A stretch of 51,061 bases of DNA from Limnobaculum eriocheiris (GTDB lineage: Bacteria; Pseudomonadota; Gammaproteobacteria; Enterobacterales; Enterobacteriaceae). The stretch spans positions 1 to 51,061 of the forward strand of contig NZ_JAJNAG010000024.1 of NCBI RefSeq assembly GCF_021010575.1, given 5' to 3'. The position numbers and the translations under genes were made by a program. A model generated the notes under the pieces. That model ran no database searches and was not told where the DNA came from. It was given only the letters and a program-made list of their open reading frames with translations. Shown here piece after piece: positions 19,080 to 29,576 of the stretch. Positions within the stretch are counted from its first letter, which is position 1. Each line of letters begins with the position of its first letter.

Positions 19080-19286
19080 ATGACCCTAAGAATGGGACTC
19101 GTAAAATGGTTTGATAAAAACCAAGGTATCGGTTTAATTACTCCACTTGATGGTAGTACTGAACTTTATGTAGATCGTAAATCAATTGCGACATCAACTA
19201 AGTCATTGACTGAAGGGCAAAACGTAGAATTTTCTACTTATAAAACGTCTCGCGGTCTGTTAGCAACGGATGTTATCGCATTTTAA
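19080..19286 (+). CDS. Degenerate cold-shock-domain protein
   Basis: A 68-residue single CSD protein that aligns without gaps to the csp product encoded just upstream over the first 33 residues. The nucleic-acid-binding surface has been replaced. RNP1 KGFGFI is QGIGLI (Ile17, Leu19) and RNP2 VFVHF is LYVDR (Leu29, Tyr30, Asp32, Arg33). Trp10 and Phe11 are kept, as are the core glycines and the EGQNVEF strand. A good AGAGG site precedes the ATG and the frame is intact, so it looks expressed. It may be a CSD with weakened or changed binding, comparable to divergent CspF/CspH-like paralogues, but the function is unknown. Confidence 0.8.
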   Translation: MTLRMGLVKWFDKNQGIGLITPLDGSTELYVDRKSIATSTKSLTEGQNVEFSTYKTSRGLLATDVIAF

Positions 19287-19468
19287 TCGATTAATTGACA
19301 ATGATATGGAGGAAGAGATTAATTAAAGTGTCTGCATTATTAACGTGTTAAATCACAATTAACACGCCTCTCAAACCTTGCTGCTTTAATGTTATACTTC
19401 CTTCATAAAAATTTATTTACTGATATATCGGTATCTCCGGTATCCATTATTTTCGTCAGGATTTCGCT

Positions 19469-20290
19469 ATGCAATATCAATGTCCACTTTGTCACCAACC
19501 GTTGCAATTGGATAATGAGGTATGGCAGTGCAGCAATCGTCACCAGTTCGACCGGGCAAAAGAAGGGTATGTGAACCTGATGCCCGTTCAGCATAAAAAA
19601 TCTAAAAATCCCGGCGATAACCAAATGATGATGCAAGCCCGTCGCCAGTTTCTGGATGCGGGGTATTATCAACCATTAAGAGATGCAATTTCTTCCCTGT
19701 TAGACGGTTCGTTACCTGATGATTCGTCTCCTCGGGCATTATTAGATATTGGCTGTGGTGAGGGGTATTACACTGGTTTTTTAGCAGCGAAGTTAAAACA
19801 AAACCGGGATATTTCGGTGTATGGACTGGATATTGCCAAAGGTGCAATACGTTCAGCGGCTAAACGCTACACGGCTACTGAATTTTGTGTCGCATCCAGT
19901 CATCTTTTACCCTTCAGTAATCAATCAATGGATGCAGTATTAAGAATTTATGCACCCTGTAAGGCTCAAGAGCTCAACAGAGTAATTAAGTCTGATGGTC
20001 TGATTGTGGCAGTTACTCCAGCCCCTAATCATTTGATTCAGCTTAAAGGGCTGATCTACCAAACGCCTCAACCTCATAATGATAGTGAAGAGCAAATAGA
20101 GGGTTTCTGCCTGGCGGAAAGCCAGCGTTTAAGTTATGGGATGAATTTACCGGGTGAACAGGCGGTAAATTTGCTGCAAATGACGCCCTTTGCCTGGAAG
20201 GCCTCAGAACAGTTGATAATTGAACTCTCTGGCAACACCGATTTTTATTGTGAAACGGATTTCTATATTCGCTTATACCGCAAAAAATAG
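19469..20290 (+). CDS. rlmA: 23S rRNA (guanine(745)-N(1))-methyltransferase RlmA
   Basis: SAM-dependent methylation of G745 in helix 35 of 23S rRNA. The product has 273 residues (E. coli 269). The N-terminal zinc finger is CPLCHQPL...CSNRHQFD (Cys5, Cys8, Cys21, His25). The following segment AKEGYVNLMPVQHKKSKNPGDN is the RlmA hallmark. The SAM site is LLDIGCGEGYYTG near residues 91-103. AGGA lies before the ATG. It is convergent with the mechanosensitive channel gene, with a shared terminator between them. Confidence 0.97.
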   Translation: MQYQCPLCHQPLQLDNEVWQCSNRHQFDRAKEGYVNLMPVQHKKSKNPGDNQMMMQARRQFLDAGYYQPLRDAISSLLDGSLPDDSSPRALLDIGCGEGYYTGFLAAKLKQNRDISVYGLDIAKGAIRSAAKRYTATEFCVASSHLLPFSNQSMDAVLRIYAPCKAQELNRVIKSDGLIVAVTPAPNHLIQLKGLIYQTPQPHNDSEEQIEGFCLAESQRLSYGMNLPGEQAVNLLQMTPFAWKASEQLIIELSGNTDFYCETDFYIRLYRKK

Positions 20291-20291
20291 A

Positions 20292-20317
20292 AAACGGGGC
20301 AAAGCAAAGCCCCGTTT
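20292..20317. terminator. Bidirectional terminator between rlmA and the MscS-like gene
   Basis: AAACGGGGC / GCCCCGTTT with an eight-base loop lies just after the rlmA stop, between two convergent genes. The U-tracts are short (three to four bases). Confidence 0.75.
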
Positions 20318-20335
20318 GACAACAACATCCTGATT

Positions 20336-21583
20336 TTATGCCATATTGCTAACCATTGCCCGCATATCGCTACCGGTCGGTGTCTGATGCAGTCGTAAAC
20401 CAAACTGTGGAATGATAGAGAAAATATGGTCGAAAATGTCAGACTGGATACCTTCATACTCTACCCAGGCAACCGTATTGGAAAAAGCATAAATTTCCAA
20501 AGGAATACCTTCTGAACTCGCTTCCAACTGCCTAACCATTAAGGTCATATTCTGATGAATACCCGGATGGGCTTTCAGATAAGCATGAATATAAGCGCGC
20601 AATGTACCGAGGTTAGTTAAGCGGCGGCCGTTGATTGGCAGGCTTAAATCAATATGATGCTGATGATTATACTGCTCGATTTCTTTTACTTTATTCTCAA
20701 TGTAAGGCTGAAGCAGATAACTGCGTTGTAGTAATTGCTGTTGTTCTGATGACAAAAAGCTAACGCTGGTAGCATCAATCCTGATGCTACGTTTAATTCG
20801 GCGACCACCAGATTCTGACATAGAACGCCAGTTTTTGAACGAATCTGAAATCAGGGCGTAAGTGGGGATAGTGGTAATGGTATTATCCCAGTTGCGAACT
20901 TTCACCGTGGTTAAACCAATGTCTAATACTGCACCATCGGCACCATATTTTGGCATCTCCAGCCAGTCATCAATTTTTAGCATATTGTTAGCCGATAATT
21001 GAATACCGGCGACTAATCCCAGAATTGGATCTTTAAACACCAACATCAGAACGGCCGTCATGGCACCCAGTCCGCTCAGTAACAGGGTTGGGGATTTACC
21101 AATCAGAATTGAAATAATCAGAATAACAATGAAGATAGCCGCAATAAGCTTAACGCTCTGGAAGATGCCTTTTAGCGGCAACTGACTGGCGATTTTGGTT
21201 CTCTGAGACAGGTTTAGTAGCGTATCTAACATGGAAAACAGAGAAAGTAAGCCATAAACCAGGATCCACAGCTGTGCACCAGTGAGAATATATTCCAGCA
21301 CTTCCGGATCGCGAGTTAACCACAGGGATGAAATCACGTGGACAAGAATACCCTGCAAGACAAAAGATAAGCGATCAAACAGGTTATGTTCGATAAGCAG
21401 CCGACGCCAAAACTTATGGTTTTTAGCTTCGCTTTTTCTTATGCTCTTTAGAATCACATGGTGAAGAAACAGGTGAATGATGACAGAGAGTAGGATGATC
21501 ATGATAAGTATCAGCACCAGAATCATCATTGGTGTGGCTTCAATGCCTAATTTGCTCAAAATAAGCAGTAAATATTCCCGCAT
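20336..21583 (-). CDS. ybdG: MscS-family mechanosensitive channel (YbdG/MscM type)
   Basis: Inner-membrane channel of the small-conductance family; E. coli YbdG gives a miniconductance (MscM) activity. ATG 21583 gives 415 residues, the E. coli YbdG length, with GGAG upstream; the frame is open to 21634. There are five N-terminal membrane helices. The pore-lining helix and beta domain include [32 protein letters not shown], then [35 protein letters not shown] and SFKNW. The C-terminal end [23 protein letters not shown] is YbdG-specific. Confidence 0.92.
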   Translation of the reverse strand: MREYLLLILSKLGIEATPMMILVLILIMIILLSVIIHLFLHHVILKSIRKSEAKNHKFWRRLLIEHNLFDRLSFVLQGILVHVISSLWLTRDPEVLEYILTGAQLWILVYGLLSLFSMLDTLLNLSQRTKIASQLPLKGIFQSVKLIAAIFIVILIISILIGKSPTLLLSGLGAMTAVLMLVFKDPILGLVAGIQLSANNMLKIDDWLEMPKYGADGAVLDIGLTTVKVRNWDNTITTIPTYALISDSFKNWRSMSESGGRRIKRSIRIDATSVSFLSSEQQQLLQRSYLLQPYIENKVKEIEQYNHQHHIDLSLPINGRRLTNLGTLRAYIHAYLKAHPGIHQNMTLMVRQLEASSEGIPLEIYAFSNTVAWVEYEGIQSDIFDHIFSIIPQFGLRLHQTPTGSDMRAMVSNMA

Positions 21584-21762
21584 TAACTTCTTCTCCATAT
21601 AAAAAACTAAATTCAGCCGGAAAAATTGGGCCAATTGCTGAAATGTAACTACTAACCTAATGGTTTATCTGGTGGTGTCAATGCCGAATAGAGATTTAAT
21701 CGGAAAAACAGGTAATAGTATTGGAAAGCAGGTAATAAGTTGGTGAAGTGTAGAATATTATA

Positions 21763-21791
21763 AACGCCCTCTTAAATAATAAGAGGGCGTT
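21763..21791 (-). terminator. Rho-independent terminator of sdaA
   Basis: A perfect 12-bp stem (AACGCCCTCTTA / TAAGAGGGCGTT) with a five-base loop starts ten bases after the sdaA stop on the minus strand. It is followed by TATAATATT, a weak U-tract. Confidence 0.85.
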
Positions 21792-21800
21792 AGAGTGGGA

Positions 21801-23168
21801 TTAATCGCAGTGAACAACCTTGATAGCTAATCCACCACGGGAAGTTTCACGGTATTTAGAGTTCATATCCTTACCGGTCTCATACATGGTTTCAATAACC
21901 TTATCCAACGATACACGGGGTTCGCTGGTACGACGTAGTGCCATGCGCGCTGAGTTGATGGCTTTCACTGAGGCAATAGCATTGCGTTCAATACAAGGTA
22001 CCTGAACCTGACCGGCAACCGGATCGCAAGTTAATCCCAGATTATGCTCCATACCAATTTCAGCAGCATCACAAACCTGTTGAGGGCTGCCCCCCAGCAA
22101 TTCAGTCAGCCCGGCAGCAGCCATTGAACAGGCAACGCCGACTTCACCCTGACAGCCAACTTCGGCGCCGGAAATTGAAGCATTCATTTTATACAGGGTG
22201 CCAATGGCCCCTGATGCCATAAAGTAGCGAATATAGGCTTCCGGGCTTACCGGTTGAATAAACTGGTCATAGTAAGCCAGAACCGCGGGTACGATGCCAC
22301 AGGCACCGTTAGTAGGCGCAGTGACTACCCGACCACCCGCCGCATTTTCTTCGTTGACCGCTAAAGCAAACATATTGACCCAATCAATAATGTTCATTGG
22401 GTCATTGGATAATTTATCTGAAGAGATCAGCATACGACGCAGTGGGGCTGCACGACGCGCAACCTGTAGCAGCCCCGGCAGAACGCCTTCCGTATTCATT
22501 CCACGATCAATACAATCGCGCATCGTCTGCCATACAGCTGCAAAGTAAGTTTCGATCTCTTTTTTGCTGTGTATTGCCAGCTCGTTCTGCATTACCAGAC
22601 CGGAAATAGACAGACCATGATGTTTGCATAAATCCAATAGCTCAGAAGCAAATTTAAATGGATAAGGTACCGTCATTTCATTTTCAGCGGTTTTACCAAA
22701 ATTTTCTTCATCAACAATAAAGCCGCCACCAATGGAGTAGTAGGTTTTGGTATAAATAGTTTTATTACCGGCGAAAGCGGTAATGGTCATACCGTTTTCA
22801 TGTAACGGCAGGTTATCGCTATGGAAAACCATGCCGCCCTGACGAGGGAAATCAACCTCCTGTTGACCATTCGCCAGAGGCAGACGCTCCGTGGCTTCTA
22901 CGTTGCGAATAAAACCAGGAATGGAATCAATATCTACCGTAGCGGGTAAATTACCGGCCAAACCCATAATAATTGCGATATCCGTGTGATGACCTTTGCC
23001 TGTCAGTGAAAGCGAGCCGTAAACATCCACGACGACTTTACTGACAGAAGCGATTAGCCCTTTATGACAGAGATCATCGACAAACTCTTTGCCCGCTTTC
23101 ATCGGACCTACGGTATGTGAACTGGAGGGGCCAATACCAATTTTGAACATGTCGAAAACGCTAATCAC
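21801..23168 (-). CDS. sdaA: L-serine ammonia-lyase SdaA
   Basis: [4Fe-4S] L-serine deaminase giving pyruvate and ammonia. The product has 455 residues (E. coli 454). The N-terminal half begins [26 protein letters not shown]. Cluster cysteines are visible in [17 protein letters not shown] and the C-terminal [38 protein letters not shown] ends the protein with the family's terminal cysteine near the active site. nudL lies upstream in the same direction after 271 bases, so sdaA probably has its own promoter. Confidence 0.98.
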   Translation of the reverse strand: MISVFDMFKIGIGPSSSHTVGPMKAGKEFVDDLCHKGLIASVSKVVVDVYGSLSLTGKGHHTDIAIIMGLAGNLPATVDIDSIPGFIRNVEATERLPLANGQQEVDFPRQGGMVFHSDNLPLHENGMTITAFAGNKTIYTKTYYSIGGGFIVDEENFGKTAENEMTVPYPFKFASELLDLCKHHGLSISGLVMQNELAIHSKKEIETYFAAVWQTMRDCIDRGMNTEGVLPGLLQVARRAAPLRRMLISSDKLSNDPMNIIDWVNMFALAVNEENAAGGRVVTAPTNGACGIVPAVLAYYDQFIQPVSPEAYIRYFMASGAIGTLYKMNASISGAEVGCQGEVGVACSMAAAGLTELLGGSPQQVCDAAEIGMEHNLGLTCDPVAGQVQVPCIERNAIASVKAINSARMALRRTSEPRVSLDKVIETMYETGKDMNSKYRETSRGGLAIKVVHCD

Positions 23169-23439
23169 ACAAAACTCCTCAGTAGGTAAATTGGTTTAAT
23201 TATTTAGCCGAAAGTATAAATAACATCAGAAATATTATGGCTATTCATCAGTCAAATGACCTGCCTGAATTTATACGAATAAAATTTCATCTTGGCTCAT
23301 GAGGTAATTATAGTCTTTTTGCGTGGTGTTCGGCTATAAATATAGTGTATTGAAAGGTATATTATTGGCGAGTTTTGCTTTCTTTTTAACCGATAAAAGA
23401 CAAAAGTGAATTCGTTGCAAAAACAAATTTAATGATATG

Positions 23440-24018
23440 TTAGTTAAAGGGAATAAATCCTTTAACCTGAGTCGCTAAGCGTTGAAGAATGGCGGCAGTA
23501 AGGCCCCAAATCAGATTGTCGGCGTAATAAAGAAAGTAGATACGCAAAGGTTTACCACGACGAATAATGTCAATGGAATGGTAGTTATCACTGTTTAATG
23601 CGTAGTCTAAAGGAATTTCAAACAGCCTTTCTACTTCATGATGATTTTTGCTAAAGCTCAGTCCGGCTGGTAACACACCAACAACCGGCGTTACCTGAAA
23701 ACCGCTGACACTGTCCATCGCAGGTAATTGACCAATAATTTCAACGTACCCTGGATTAAGTCCAACCTCTTCGTAGGCCTCTCTGAGTGCCGTGGTTTCT
23801 GGCAACAAATCTGTATCATCTGTTGCACCACCGGGAAAGGCAACCTGTCCCGGATGTTTACGCAAAGCAAAAGAGCGTTTGGTTAGCAACAACGTGAGGT
23901 GCTTACCATTAATTATCGGGACTAATACCGCAGCCTTTCGTAATTGATGAGTATCGTAGGCCGGTGGCGGTAATTGAAGCTGAAAACGCTGGATAAAATG
24001 TTGAAGAATATCGCTCAT
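23440..24018 (-). CDS. nudL: Nudix hydrolase NudL (CoA pyrophosphatase-like)
   Basis: Nudix-fold hydrolase of the CoA pyrophosphatase group, 192 residues, the same as E. coli NudL (YeaB). The Nudix box is complete (G-X5-E-X7-REAYEEVGL, residues about 61-83), preceded by KHPGQVAFPGGATDDTD, the CoA-diphosphatase (UPF0035) signature region. In E. coli pabB lies directly upstream of nudL; here only 154 bases separate nudL from the divergent yoaH, so pabB is absent from this spot. Confidence 0.95.
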   Translation of the reverse strand: MSDILQHFIQRFQLQLPPPAYDTHQLRKAAVLVPIINGKHLTLLLTKRSFALRKHPGQVAFPGGATDDTDLLPETTALREAYEEVGLNPGYVEIIGQLPAMDSVSGFQVTPVVGVLPAGLSFSKNHHEVERLFEIPLDYALNSDNYHSIDIIRRGKPLRIYFLYYADNLIWGLTAAILQRLATQVKGFIPFN

Positions 24019-24172
24019 TGGCCATTATCACTGAAATACTTGGTTGAGTAACCGAGATTAACGGGAGAGATTCTCAGTTATGTATCATTTTGTGGTATTA
24101 TAACCGTTAGCAATATGAATTTGTGCAATTGTGCAAAAAAGCGGCTTTATCCTACCGGGAACTCTGAGATAT

Positions 24173-24349
24173 ATGACTACGATTGGCTCACCAGCACTTC
24201 GTCACGATCAGCAGCAAGATGCTGTAGAACGTATCCAGCAATTAATGGCTGAAGGGATGAGCAGCGGAGAAGCGATTGCTTTGGTCGCTAAAGAGATTAG
24301 AGAGAACCATCAGGGTGAGCAGACTTTTGCATCCTTTGATGATGAATAA
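24173..24349 (+). CDS. yoaH: UPF0181 family protein YoaH
   Basis: Small uncharacterised cytoplasmic protein, 58 residues (E. coli YoaH 59). The start ATG at 24173 matches the family start ([25 protein letters not shown]); an upstream open frame from 24131 is unlikely to be used. The core [25 protein letters not shown] is the UPF0181 signature. The sequence predicts two short helices and an acidic tail. It is divergent from nudL. Confidence 0.93.
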   Translation: MTTIGSPALRHDQQQDAVERIQQLMAEGMSSGEAIALVAKEIRENHQGEQTFASFDDE

Positions 24350-24354
24350 TTCTT

Positions 24355-24891
24355 TTATGGGTTAACGTCCGAATAAAGTATACCAAACTTATCCATGTAG
24401 GTGAGGTACAGTCGAGTATCTAACTCCAACTGATGGTAGTCTGGTTCCATATAACAGCATAGATTATAAAAATCTTTATTGTGCTGCTTTTCTTTTAAGT
24501 GTGCTAATTCATGCACCACTATCATTCGTAATAATGCTTCCGGCGCTGACTTGAATAGATTTGATATTCTTATCTCTGCTTTTGATTTTAATTTAGCACC
24601 CTGAATTCGTGATATTGAAGTGTGTAAACCCAACGCATGTTTGATAATGTGAATTTTATTGTCATAACAAACTTTGCTAACTAATTGAGCGTTTTTCATG
24701 TATTGATTTTTTATCTCTATCACGTACTGATATAGCATTTTATCAGTGACGTAGATATGTGGCACAGGGTAGCGACTTAACAATAAGGCCCCCAGTTTTT
24801 CTTGCTTAACTAGTTGAGCCACTTGCAGTTGGAGATGTTCCGGATAGCCTGTGAGATAGGGAAGGGAATTCACGTTACTTTTCTTGTTCAA
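24355..24891 (-). CDS. YgjP-like metal-dependent hydrolase (M48-type HExxH)
   Basis: Predicted zinc-dependent protein of the YgjP/DUF45 group, 178 residues, cytoplasmic with no signal peptide. The metal site is HELAHLKEKQHNKDFY near residues 127-142 (two His plus a third His), with the family DxRLYLxY-like end DTRLYLTYMDKFG. The usual YgjP region before the motif (long beta-rich segment with KAEIRISNLFKSAPEALLRMIVV) is present. The substrate is unknown. It is convergent with yoaH, with only five bases between the stops. Confidence 0.8.
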   Translation of the reverse strand: MNKKSNVNSLPYLTGYPEHLQLQVAQLVKQEKLGALLLSRYPVPHIYVTDKMLYQYVIEIKNQYMKNAQLVSKVCYDNKIHIIKHALGLHTSISRIQGAKLKSKAEIRISNLFKSAPEALLRMIVVHELAHLKEKQHNKDFYNLCCYMEPDYHQLELDTRLYLTYMDKFGILYSDVNP

Positions 24892-25327
24892 ATGAATTTA
24901 TCGTATAAATAGATGGCTCATACTAACAGTTAATAAGTTTTTTTGCATGACAGATTAATGATATTAGACTACTTAATGAAATCCTGGTCTCATTATACCT
25001 GATATTAAAATTAATATTAAGGCAAAAGCATAGGTGGTGTATTTGCTTAACCGTTTCGATACCAATTATGAAATAAAAATATGTGCTCTTGATCTAATTT
25101 TTTATTGAGTTACTGAAAACACCTTGCCTAAATTTATTGGATATGAGGTAATGTTTTTGGTCAGTAAAATAGAGCTACTTTAGATAAGTCATTTTGAATC
25201 TGATATTCCCGGCAAGTTCGTTATCCTTAACTTCTTCCAGGTTTTTTCTTAGTGCTTAAACACAAGTAACCACAACTACCGGCCTTTCATGCCTTTTGGC
25301 AGGTTAAACATCAATAGGAATTTTGTA
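24892..25327 (+). promoter_or_regulatory. Intergenic region and 5' leader of the second csp gene
   Basis: 436 AT-rich bases without a convincing gene; only tiny frames of 10-14 codons are present. It holds the 19-bp element at 25194-25212 shared with the region before the csp at 19080. It also has the leader blocks TTCTTAGTGC (25246-25255) and GGCAGGTTAA (25298-25307) shared with the csp at 18671. AGGA precedes the ATG. No E. coli-like yobF is recognisable. I could not fix a promoter with confidence. Confidence 0.5.
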
Positions 25328-25537
25328 ATGTCTAAGAAAACTGGTCACGTTAAGTGGTTCAACGAAAGTAAAGGTTTTGGTTTCATCACTCCAACCGATG
25401 GCAGCAAAGACGTGTTCGTTCATTTCTCTGCTATCGTTAATGATGGTTTCAAAACTCTGGCAGAAGGCCAGCATGTTGAATTTTCTATTCAGGACAGCCC
25501 ACGTGGCCCGTCTGCGGCTGAAGTTGTTGCTCTGTAA
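25328..25537 (+). CDS. cspC: Cold-shock protein, CspC/CspE type
   Basis: 69-residue single cold-shock domain with intact RNP1 (KGFGFI) and RNP2 (VFVHF). It differs from the csp product at 18671 by conservative changes only (TPTDGSKD for EQDDGGKD). In E. coli cspC lies close to rlmA/sdaA-region genes, which favours CspC, but sequence alone does not settle C against E. The annotated start at 25328 is supported by the family length; an open frame from 25289 is spurious. Confidence 0.88.
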   Translation: MSKKTGHVKWFNESKGFGFITPTDGSKDVFVHFSAIVNDGFKTLAEGQHVEFSIQDSPRGPSAAEVVAL

Positions 25538-25564
25538 TTTATTACACAATAACTGTTTGCCACA

Positions 25565-25587
25565 AACCCGCATTAAGCGGGTTTTTT
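25565..25587 (+). terminator. Rho-independent terminator of the csp gene at 25328
   Basis: ACCCGC / GCGGGT around an ATTAA loop followed by six T, 27 bases after the stop. Confidence 0.9.
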
Positions 25588-25623
25588 ATTGCCTGAAAAT
25601 AGCTAAAACAGGGCTATGATTAC

Positions 25624-25884
25624 TCAATCCGCTTTTTTCTTTAGTTCCTTCGCTGCTTTCTTCAGTACTTTACGAATGCGATTTACCTCAGCAGCAGGAA
25701 GCTCTACATTGCCGGGACTGGTTTTTTTGCTTTTTACCGGCGCAGGTTCTGTTAGGCTGATAAAACTTTCTTCCAACCGCTTGATGATTTCAGCATTCAT
25801 TGAGTGCTTATTGTGTTCTGCCTGAACTTTTAGTTTTGCTCTTAACTCAGCAGGGATTCGTACGCTCAGTGAAGTAATCGTCAT
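25624..25884 (-). CDS. Arc-family ribbon-helix-helix DNA-binding protein
   Basis: An 86-residue protein with an N-terminal RHH domain of the Arc/MetJ type (about residues 4-42: SLSVRIPAELRAKLKVQAEHNKHSMNAEIIKRLEES). The N-terminal beta strand and the two helices are recognisable, so it should bind DNA as a dimer of dimers. The lysine-rich C-terminal tail (about 68-86) is unassigned. No toxin gene is adjacent, so this is more likely an orphan regulator than an antitoxin. It is convergent with cspC and follows rnb in the same direction. Targets are unknown. Confidence 0.8.
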   Translation of the reverse strand: MTITSLSVRIPAELRAKLKVQAEHNKHSMNAEIIKRLEESFISLTEPAPVKSKKTSPGNVELPAAEVNRIRKVLKKAAKELKKKAD

Positions 25885-26040
25885 AATGATGCTCCCGTTT
25901 GGCTATATGAAGGAAGAGTGAAATATTACCTGTTAATAATGTTATAACCTCTTTAATGTAGTGGATAAAGGATAATCAGCAATAAAACAAAAATACGCCC
26001 TAAAAATCAGAGCGCATTCAAAATATAATAACTCATTAAA

Positions 26041-27984
26041 TTAAGAGAGTGATGGAGCCGGACGCGCAATAATACTGCGGGTTTCCATTCGAACTTCCGC
26101 AATAACAACTTCCAGCGAATCGCCCTGACGATAAACCACATTACCATTAAGCAGTATGGTGCCATTCTCTGCGCTACATACCAGCTCGTCACGTACAGGG
26201 TGAATAAATGGGGCCGGAATAAATGCGACGGCACCATTATCTGTCAGCTTAATCCGCATACCACCACGAGAAATATCCATAATTTCTGCCTGATAACGGG
26301 TATCCGTTCCTGCTTTATCCTGCAAAAAGCGCGCATATAACCAATCACTAACATCCCGTTCAGCAATACGATTAGCCCGACGGCGCTCTGTTAGCGGTTG
26401 CATAACACTTTCATCCGGTGCTGTGGATGGGGTTTCGTGGATCAATGCTTTTAATAAACGATGGTTAATAATATCGCCATATTTACGAATAGGTGAGGTC
26501 CAGGTTGCATAAGCCTCCAGCCCCAATCCATAGTGAGGGGCTGGCGCAATGCTGATTTCTGCATAGGTTTGGTATTTGCGAATACGGCTATCGAGATAAG
26601 AGGTGGGTTGTTTATCCAGGAATCGACGCAGTTCACAGAATCCATCCAGGGTCAGAACCTTCTCTTTATTAAATTCCGCTCCATTGAGTTCCAGAATATT
26701 GATTGCCTGCTCAACGACGGCGGGGTCAAAACCAGCATGAACGTTAAAGATCCCATAGCCTAAACGTTTTTTTAGTACGATAGCGGCACATATATTAGCC
26801 ACAATCATTGACTCTTCCACAATACGGTTAGCAATGCGGCGATGTTCAGTAATAATGTCCAGCACCTGACCATTTTCACCGAGAACAAAGCGGTAATCAG
26901 GGCGGTCTTTAAATACCAGCGCATGCTCTGTTCGCCAGGAGGTGCGACGTAATGCAACCTGATGCAGCAACGCTATTTGCTGCGCGATTTCGGGTTGCTC
27001 AGGCTTCCAACCGTCAATACCTTCAATCCAGTCTGAGAGCTTCTCATAATCAAGCTTGGCCTTTGAGGTTATCCAGGCGCAGAAAAACTCAATATCGTCA
27101 TTGATTGAGCCATCAGAAGAGAGGGTTAGCTGGCAGACCAGTGCAGGACGACGTTGATTTGGCTGTAGGGAACAAAGGTTATCCGACAACTCTCTGGGAA
27201 GCATCGGAATATTAAAACCTGGTAAATAATTGGTAAATGCTCGTTTTAAGGCAATCTTATCCAGTTTACTTCCGGCGATAACATAGGCGCTGGGATCGGC
27301 AATGGCAATAGAAAGACGAAACAACTGGTTATCCAACTGTTCAACATACAGCGCATCATCCATATCTTCAGTAGATTCGCTATCAATGGTGACAAAGTTT
27401 AACCCGGTTAAATCACGACGAATAATCCCTTCATCCTGAATAGGTTCGGAGGTCCATTCTGGCGCAGTACGCTCCAACTGATAGCGTGACAGTGTCACCC
27501 ACCATGGCGCTAAATGGTCGTCTCCATGGGTTATATATTCATTGATTTGTGCCTGAAACCCACGATCGTTTTTCAGTGGATGACTGGTTATCTCTGCAAC
27601 GACCCAATCACCCTGAGTTAATGTATGAGTCAGTCCTTTTACGGGTTTACAGGGAATGACATCTTTAATCATTGGGTGATCGGGAATAACCATCAATCGG
27701 TCATTTTTTTGCTGAATACGACCAATAAAACGCGTCAGAGATGGTTCTAACAACGTCTCCGGCTCGGCCAGTTCACGATCCTTTTCTGTATGGATAGTGG
27801 CTGAAACACGATCGCCATGCATGACTTTCTTCATTTGTGGAGGTGGAATGAAGTAGCTTTTCTGATTATCTACCTCAAGAAAGCCAAAACCTTTTTCGGT
27901 GGCTTTAACAATGCCTTCAACCCGTGGAGTATTAGCATGAAGTTGCTGTTTAAGCTGTGCGAGCAGCGGGTTATTTTGAAACAT
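26041..27984 (-). CDS. rnb: Exoribonuclease II (RNase II)
   Basis: Processive 3'-5' hydrolysis of single-stranded RNA during mRNA decay. 647 residues (E. coli 644). Two N-terminal cold-shock domains ([26 protein letters not shown] near 23-48) are followed by the RNB catalytic core with the acidic cluster in [16 protein letters not shown] (near 201-216). It contains [20 protein letters not shown] and a C-terminal S1 domain ([15 protein letters not shown]). It stands alone, with 245 bases before the divergent ppnP. Confidence 0.98.
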   Translation of the reverse strand: MFQNNPLLAQLKQQLHANTPRVEGIVKATEKGFGFLEVDNQKSYFIPPPQMKKVMHGDRVSATIHTEKDRELAEPETLLEPSLTRFIGRIQQKNDRLMVIPDHPMIKDVIPCKPVKGLTHTLTQGDWVVAEITSHPLKNDRGFQAQINEYITHGDDHLAPWWVTLSRYQLERTAPEWTSEPIQDEGIIRRDLTGLNFVTIDSESTEDMDDALYVEQLDNQLFRLSIAIADPSAYVIAGSKLDKIALKRAFTNYLPGFNIPMLPRELSDNLCSLQPNQRRPALVCQLTLSSDGSINDDIEFFCAWITSKAKLDYEKLSDWIEGIDGWKPEQPEIAQQIALLHQVALRRTSWRTEHALVFKDRPDYRFVLGENGQVLDIITEHRRIANRIVEESMIVANICAAIVLKKRLGYGIFNVHAGFDPAVVEQAINILELNGAEFNKEKVLTLDGFCELRRFLDKQPTSYLDSRIRKYQTYAEISIAPAPHYGLGLEAYATWTSPIRKYGDIINHRLLKALIHETPSTAPDESVMQPLTERRRANRIAERDVSDWLYARFLQDKAGTDTRYQAEIMDISRGGMRIKLTDNGAVAFIPAPFIHPVRDELVCSAENGTILLNGNVVYRQGDSLEVVIAEVRMETRSIIARPAPSLS

Positions 27985-28229
27985 ATATGAGAAGCACTAT
28001 TCAATGAGTCAACCATTTTTGTGATGGCTTGTTTTACACAAAAGGCGTGTCGGGAGCAAGCTTATCCTGTCGTTTACCGCAATTAATTGATATGTCATGA
28101 TGGGATGTTCGATAATAAAAATGTGAATATCGGCTGTACCTCACAAATTGACATTTTGTTTGTGACAATAATTCACTGATTTTCTTAATATAAAAACTCT
28201 GTTTTACAACTCACATCAGGTGCCCAATT

Positions 28230-28514
28230 ATGCTCAATGTAAATGAATATTTTGCCGGAAAAGTAAAATCGATTGGCTTTGAAAATGGGAGCATTGGTCG
28301 TTCCAGCGTAGGGGTGATGGCGGCAGGTGAATATAATTTTGGCACAGCGCAACCAGAAGAGATGACGGTCATTACCGGTTCTCTTAATGTGCTGTTACCG
28401 GGTGCGACAGAATGGACGGTGTTTTCTGCCGGGGAGTCATTCCATGTACCTGGAAAAAGTGAATTTAACGTGCAGGTATGTGAGAGTACGGCCTATTTGT
28501 GTCGTTATTTGTAA
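28230..28514 (+). CDS. ppnP: Pyrimidine/purine nucleoside phosphorylase PpnP
   Basis: Small single-domain cupin that phosphorolyses a range of nucleosides. The 94-residue product is the same length as E. coli YaiE/PpnP. Conserved features include [22 protein letters not shown]-like [28 protein letters not shown] and the C-terminal YLCRYL. It lies next to rnb here, unlike its yaiE position in E. coli. Confidence 0.95.
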   Translation: MLNVNEYFAGKVKSIGFENGSIGRSSVGVMAAGEYNFGTAQPEEMTVITGSLNVLLPGATEWTVFSAGESFHVPGKSEFNVQVCESTAYLCRYL

Positions 28515-28551
28515 TGATTTTTGATTTGCAGTTAATCATGTAGTTAAAAAT

Positions 28552-28585
28552 ATTTCGGCTTACCGCATTAGTAGTAAGCCGAAAT
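28552..28585. terminator. Bidirectional terminator between ppnP and fabI
   Basis: A perfect 12-bp stem (ATTTCGGCTTAC / GTAAGCCGAAAT) with a ten-base loop. On the minus strand it is followed by ATTTTTAAC, so it is better suited to end fabI than ppnP. Confidence 0.85.
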
Positions 28586-28596
28586 TACAATGAGGA

Positions 28597-29388
28597 TTAG
28601 GCTTTTAGCTCAAGCTCATTCATTGCAGCGATGCTGAAACCACCATCAACGTGCAGAACTTCACCACTCACACCAGAAGACAGGTCAGAGCACAGGAATG
28701 CTGCAGAGTTACCTACATCTTCAATGGTTACAGTACGGCGAATAGGGGTAACGGCTTCACAGTGTGCCAGCATTTTTTTGAAGTCTTTGATGCCGGAAGC
28801 TGCCAGAGTACGAATCGGGCCAGCGGAAATGGCGTTAACACGAACGCCTTCAGGTCCCATTGCGTTAGCCATATAGCGAACGTTGGCTTCCAGAGAAGCT
28901 TTAGCTAATCCCATTACATTATAATTAGGTATAGCGCGTTCAGCACCCAGATAGGAAAGGGTTAATAACGCAGAACCTGGATTTAACATGCTGCGACAGG
29001 CTTTAGCTAATGCGACAAAGCTGTAAGAGCTAATATCGTGAGCAATGTTAAAACCTTCACGGGTTACCGCATTGACATAGTCACCATCTAACTGGTCGCC
29101 AGGAGCAAAACCGATAGAGTGAACGAAACCGTCGAATTTAGGCCATACTTTAGCCAGTTGAGCAAACAGCTCAGTAATGCTTGAATCTTCAGCAACGTCA
29201 CATGGTAATACGATATTGCAGCCTAATTCGTTAGCAAACTCTTCTACGCGAGATTTCAGTCTTTCATTCTGATAAGTCAGCGCCAGTTCTGCCCCTTCAC
29301 GTTTCATTGCTTGTGCAATACCAAAGGCGATTGAACGATTGCTGGCAACGCCAGTAACCAGAATGCGCTTACCGGTTAAAAAAACCAT
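28597..29388 (-). CDS. fabI: Enoyl-[acyl-carrier-protein] reductase FabI
   Basis: NADH-dependent last step of the fatty acid elongation cycle; target of triclosan and diazaborines. The start at 29388 ([19 protein letters not shown]) matches the E. coli start and has AAGGA eight bases upstream; the frame is open to 29409. 263 residues (E. coli 262). The atypical SDR motif [15 protein letters not shown] and the catalytic [23 protein letters not shown] (Tyr and Lys) are present, as is the C-terminal [17 protein letters not shown]. It lies after sapF as in E. coli. Confidence 0.98.
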   Translation of the reverse strand: MVFLTGKRILVTGVASNRSIAFGIAQAMKREGAELALTYQNERLKSRVEEFANELGCNIVLPCDVAEDSSITELFAQLAKVWPKFDGFVHSIGFAPGDQLDGDYVNAVTREGFNIAHDISSYSFVALAKACRSMLNPGSALLTLSYLGAERAIPNYNVMGLAKASLEANVRYMANAMGPEGVRVNAISAGPIRTLAASGIKDFKKMLAHCEAVTPIRRTVTIEDVGNSAAFLCSDLSSGVSGEVLHVDGGFSIAAMNELELKA

Positions 29389-29576
29389 AGCTATGATCCT
29401 TGTAGTCAATGTTATGACCGCCGGAGTCTATCCGGAGCAGTCATTATTAAAAAAACGGAACGATTCTATCATGCAACCAGAATAGATAGTGCATGTTTGT
29501 CATACTGCTCCGATCAGTGAGATGAAACAGACAGCGTTATTGGATATGTTGAATCCTCAAATTCTTCTGCCTGCCG

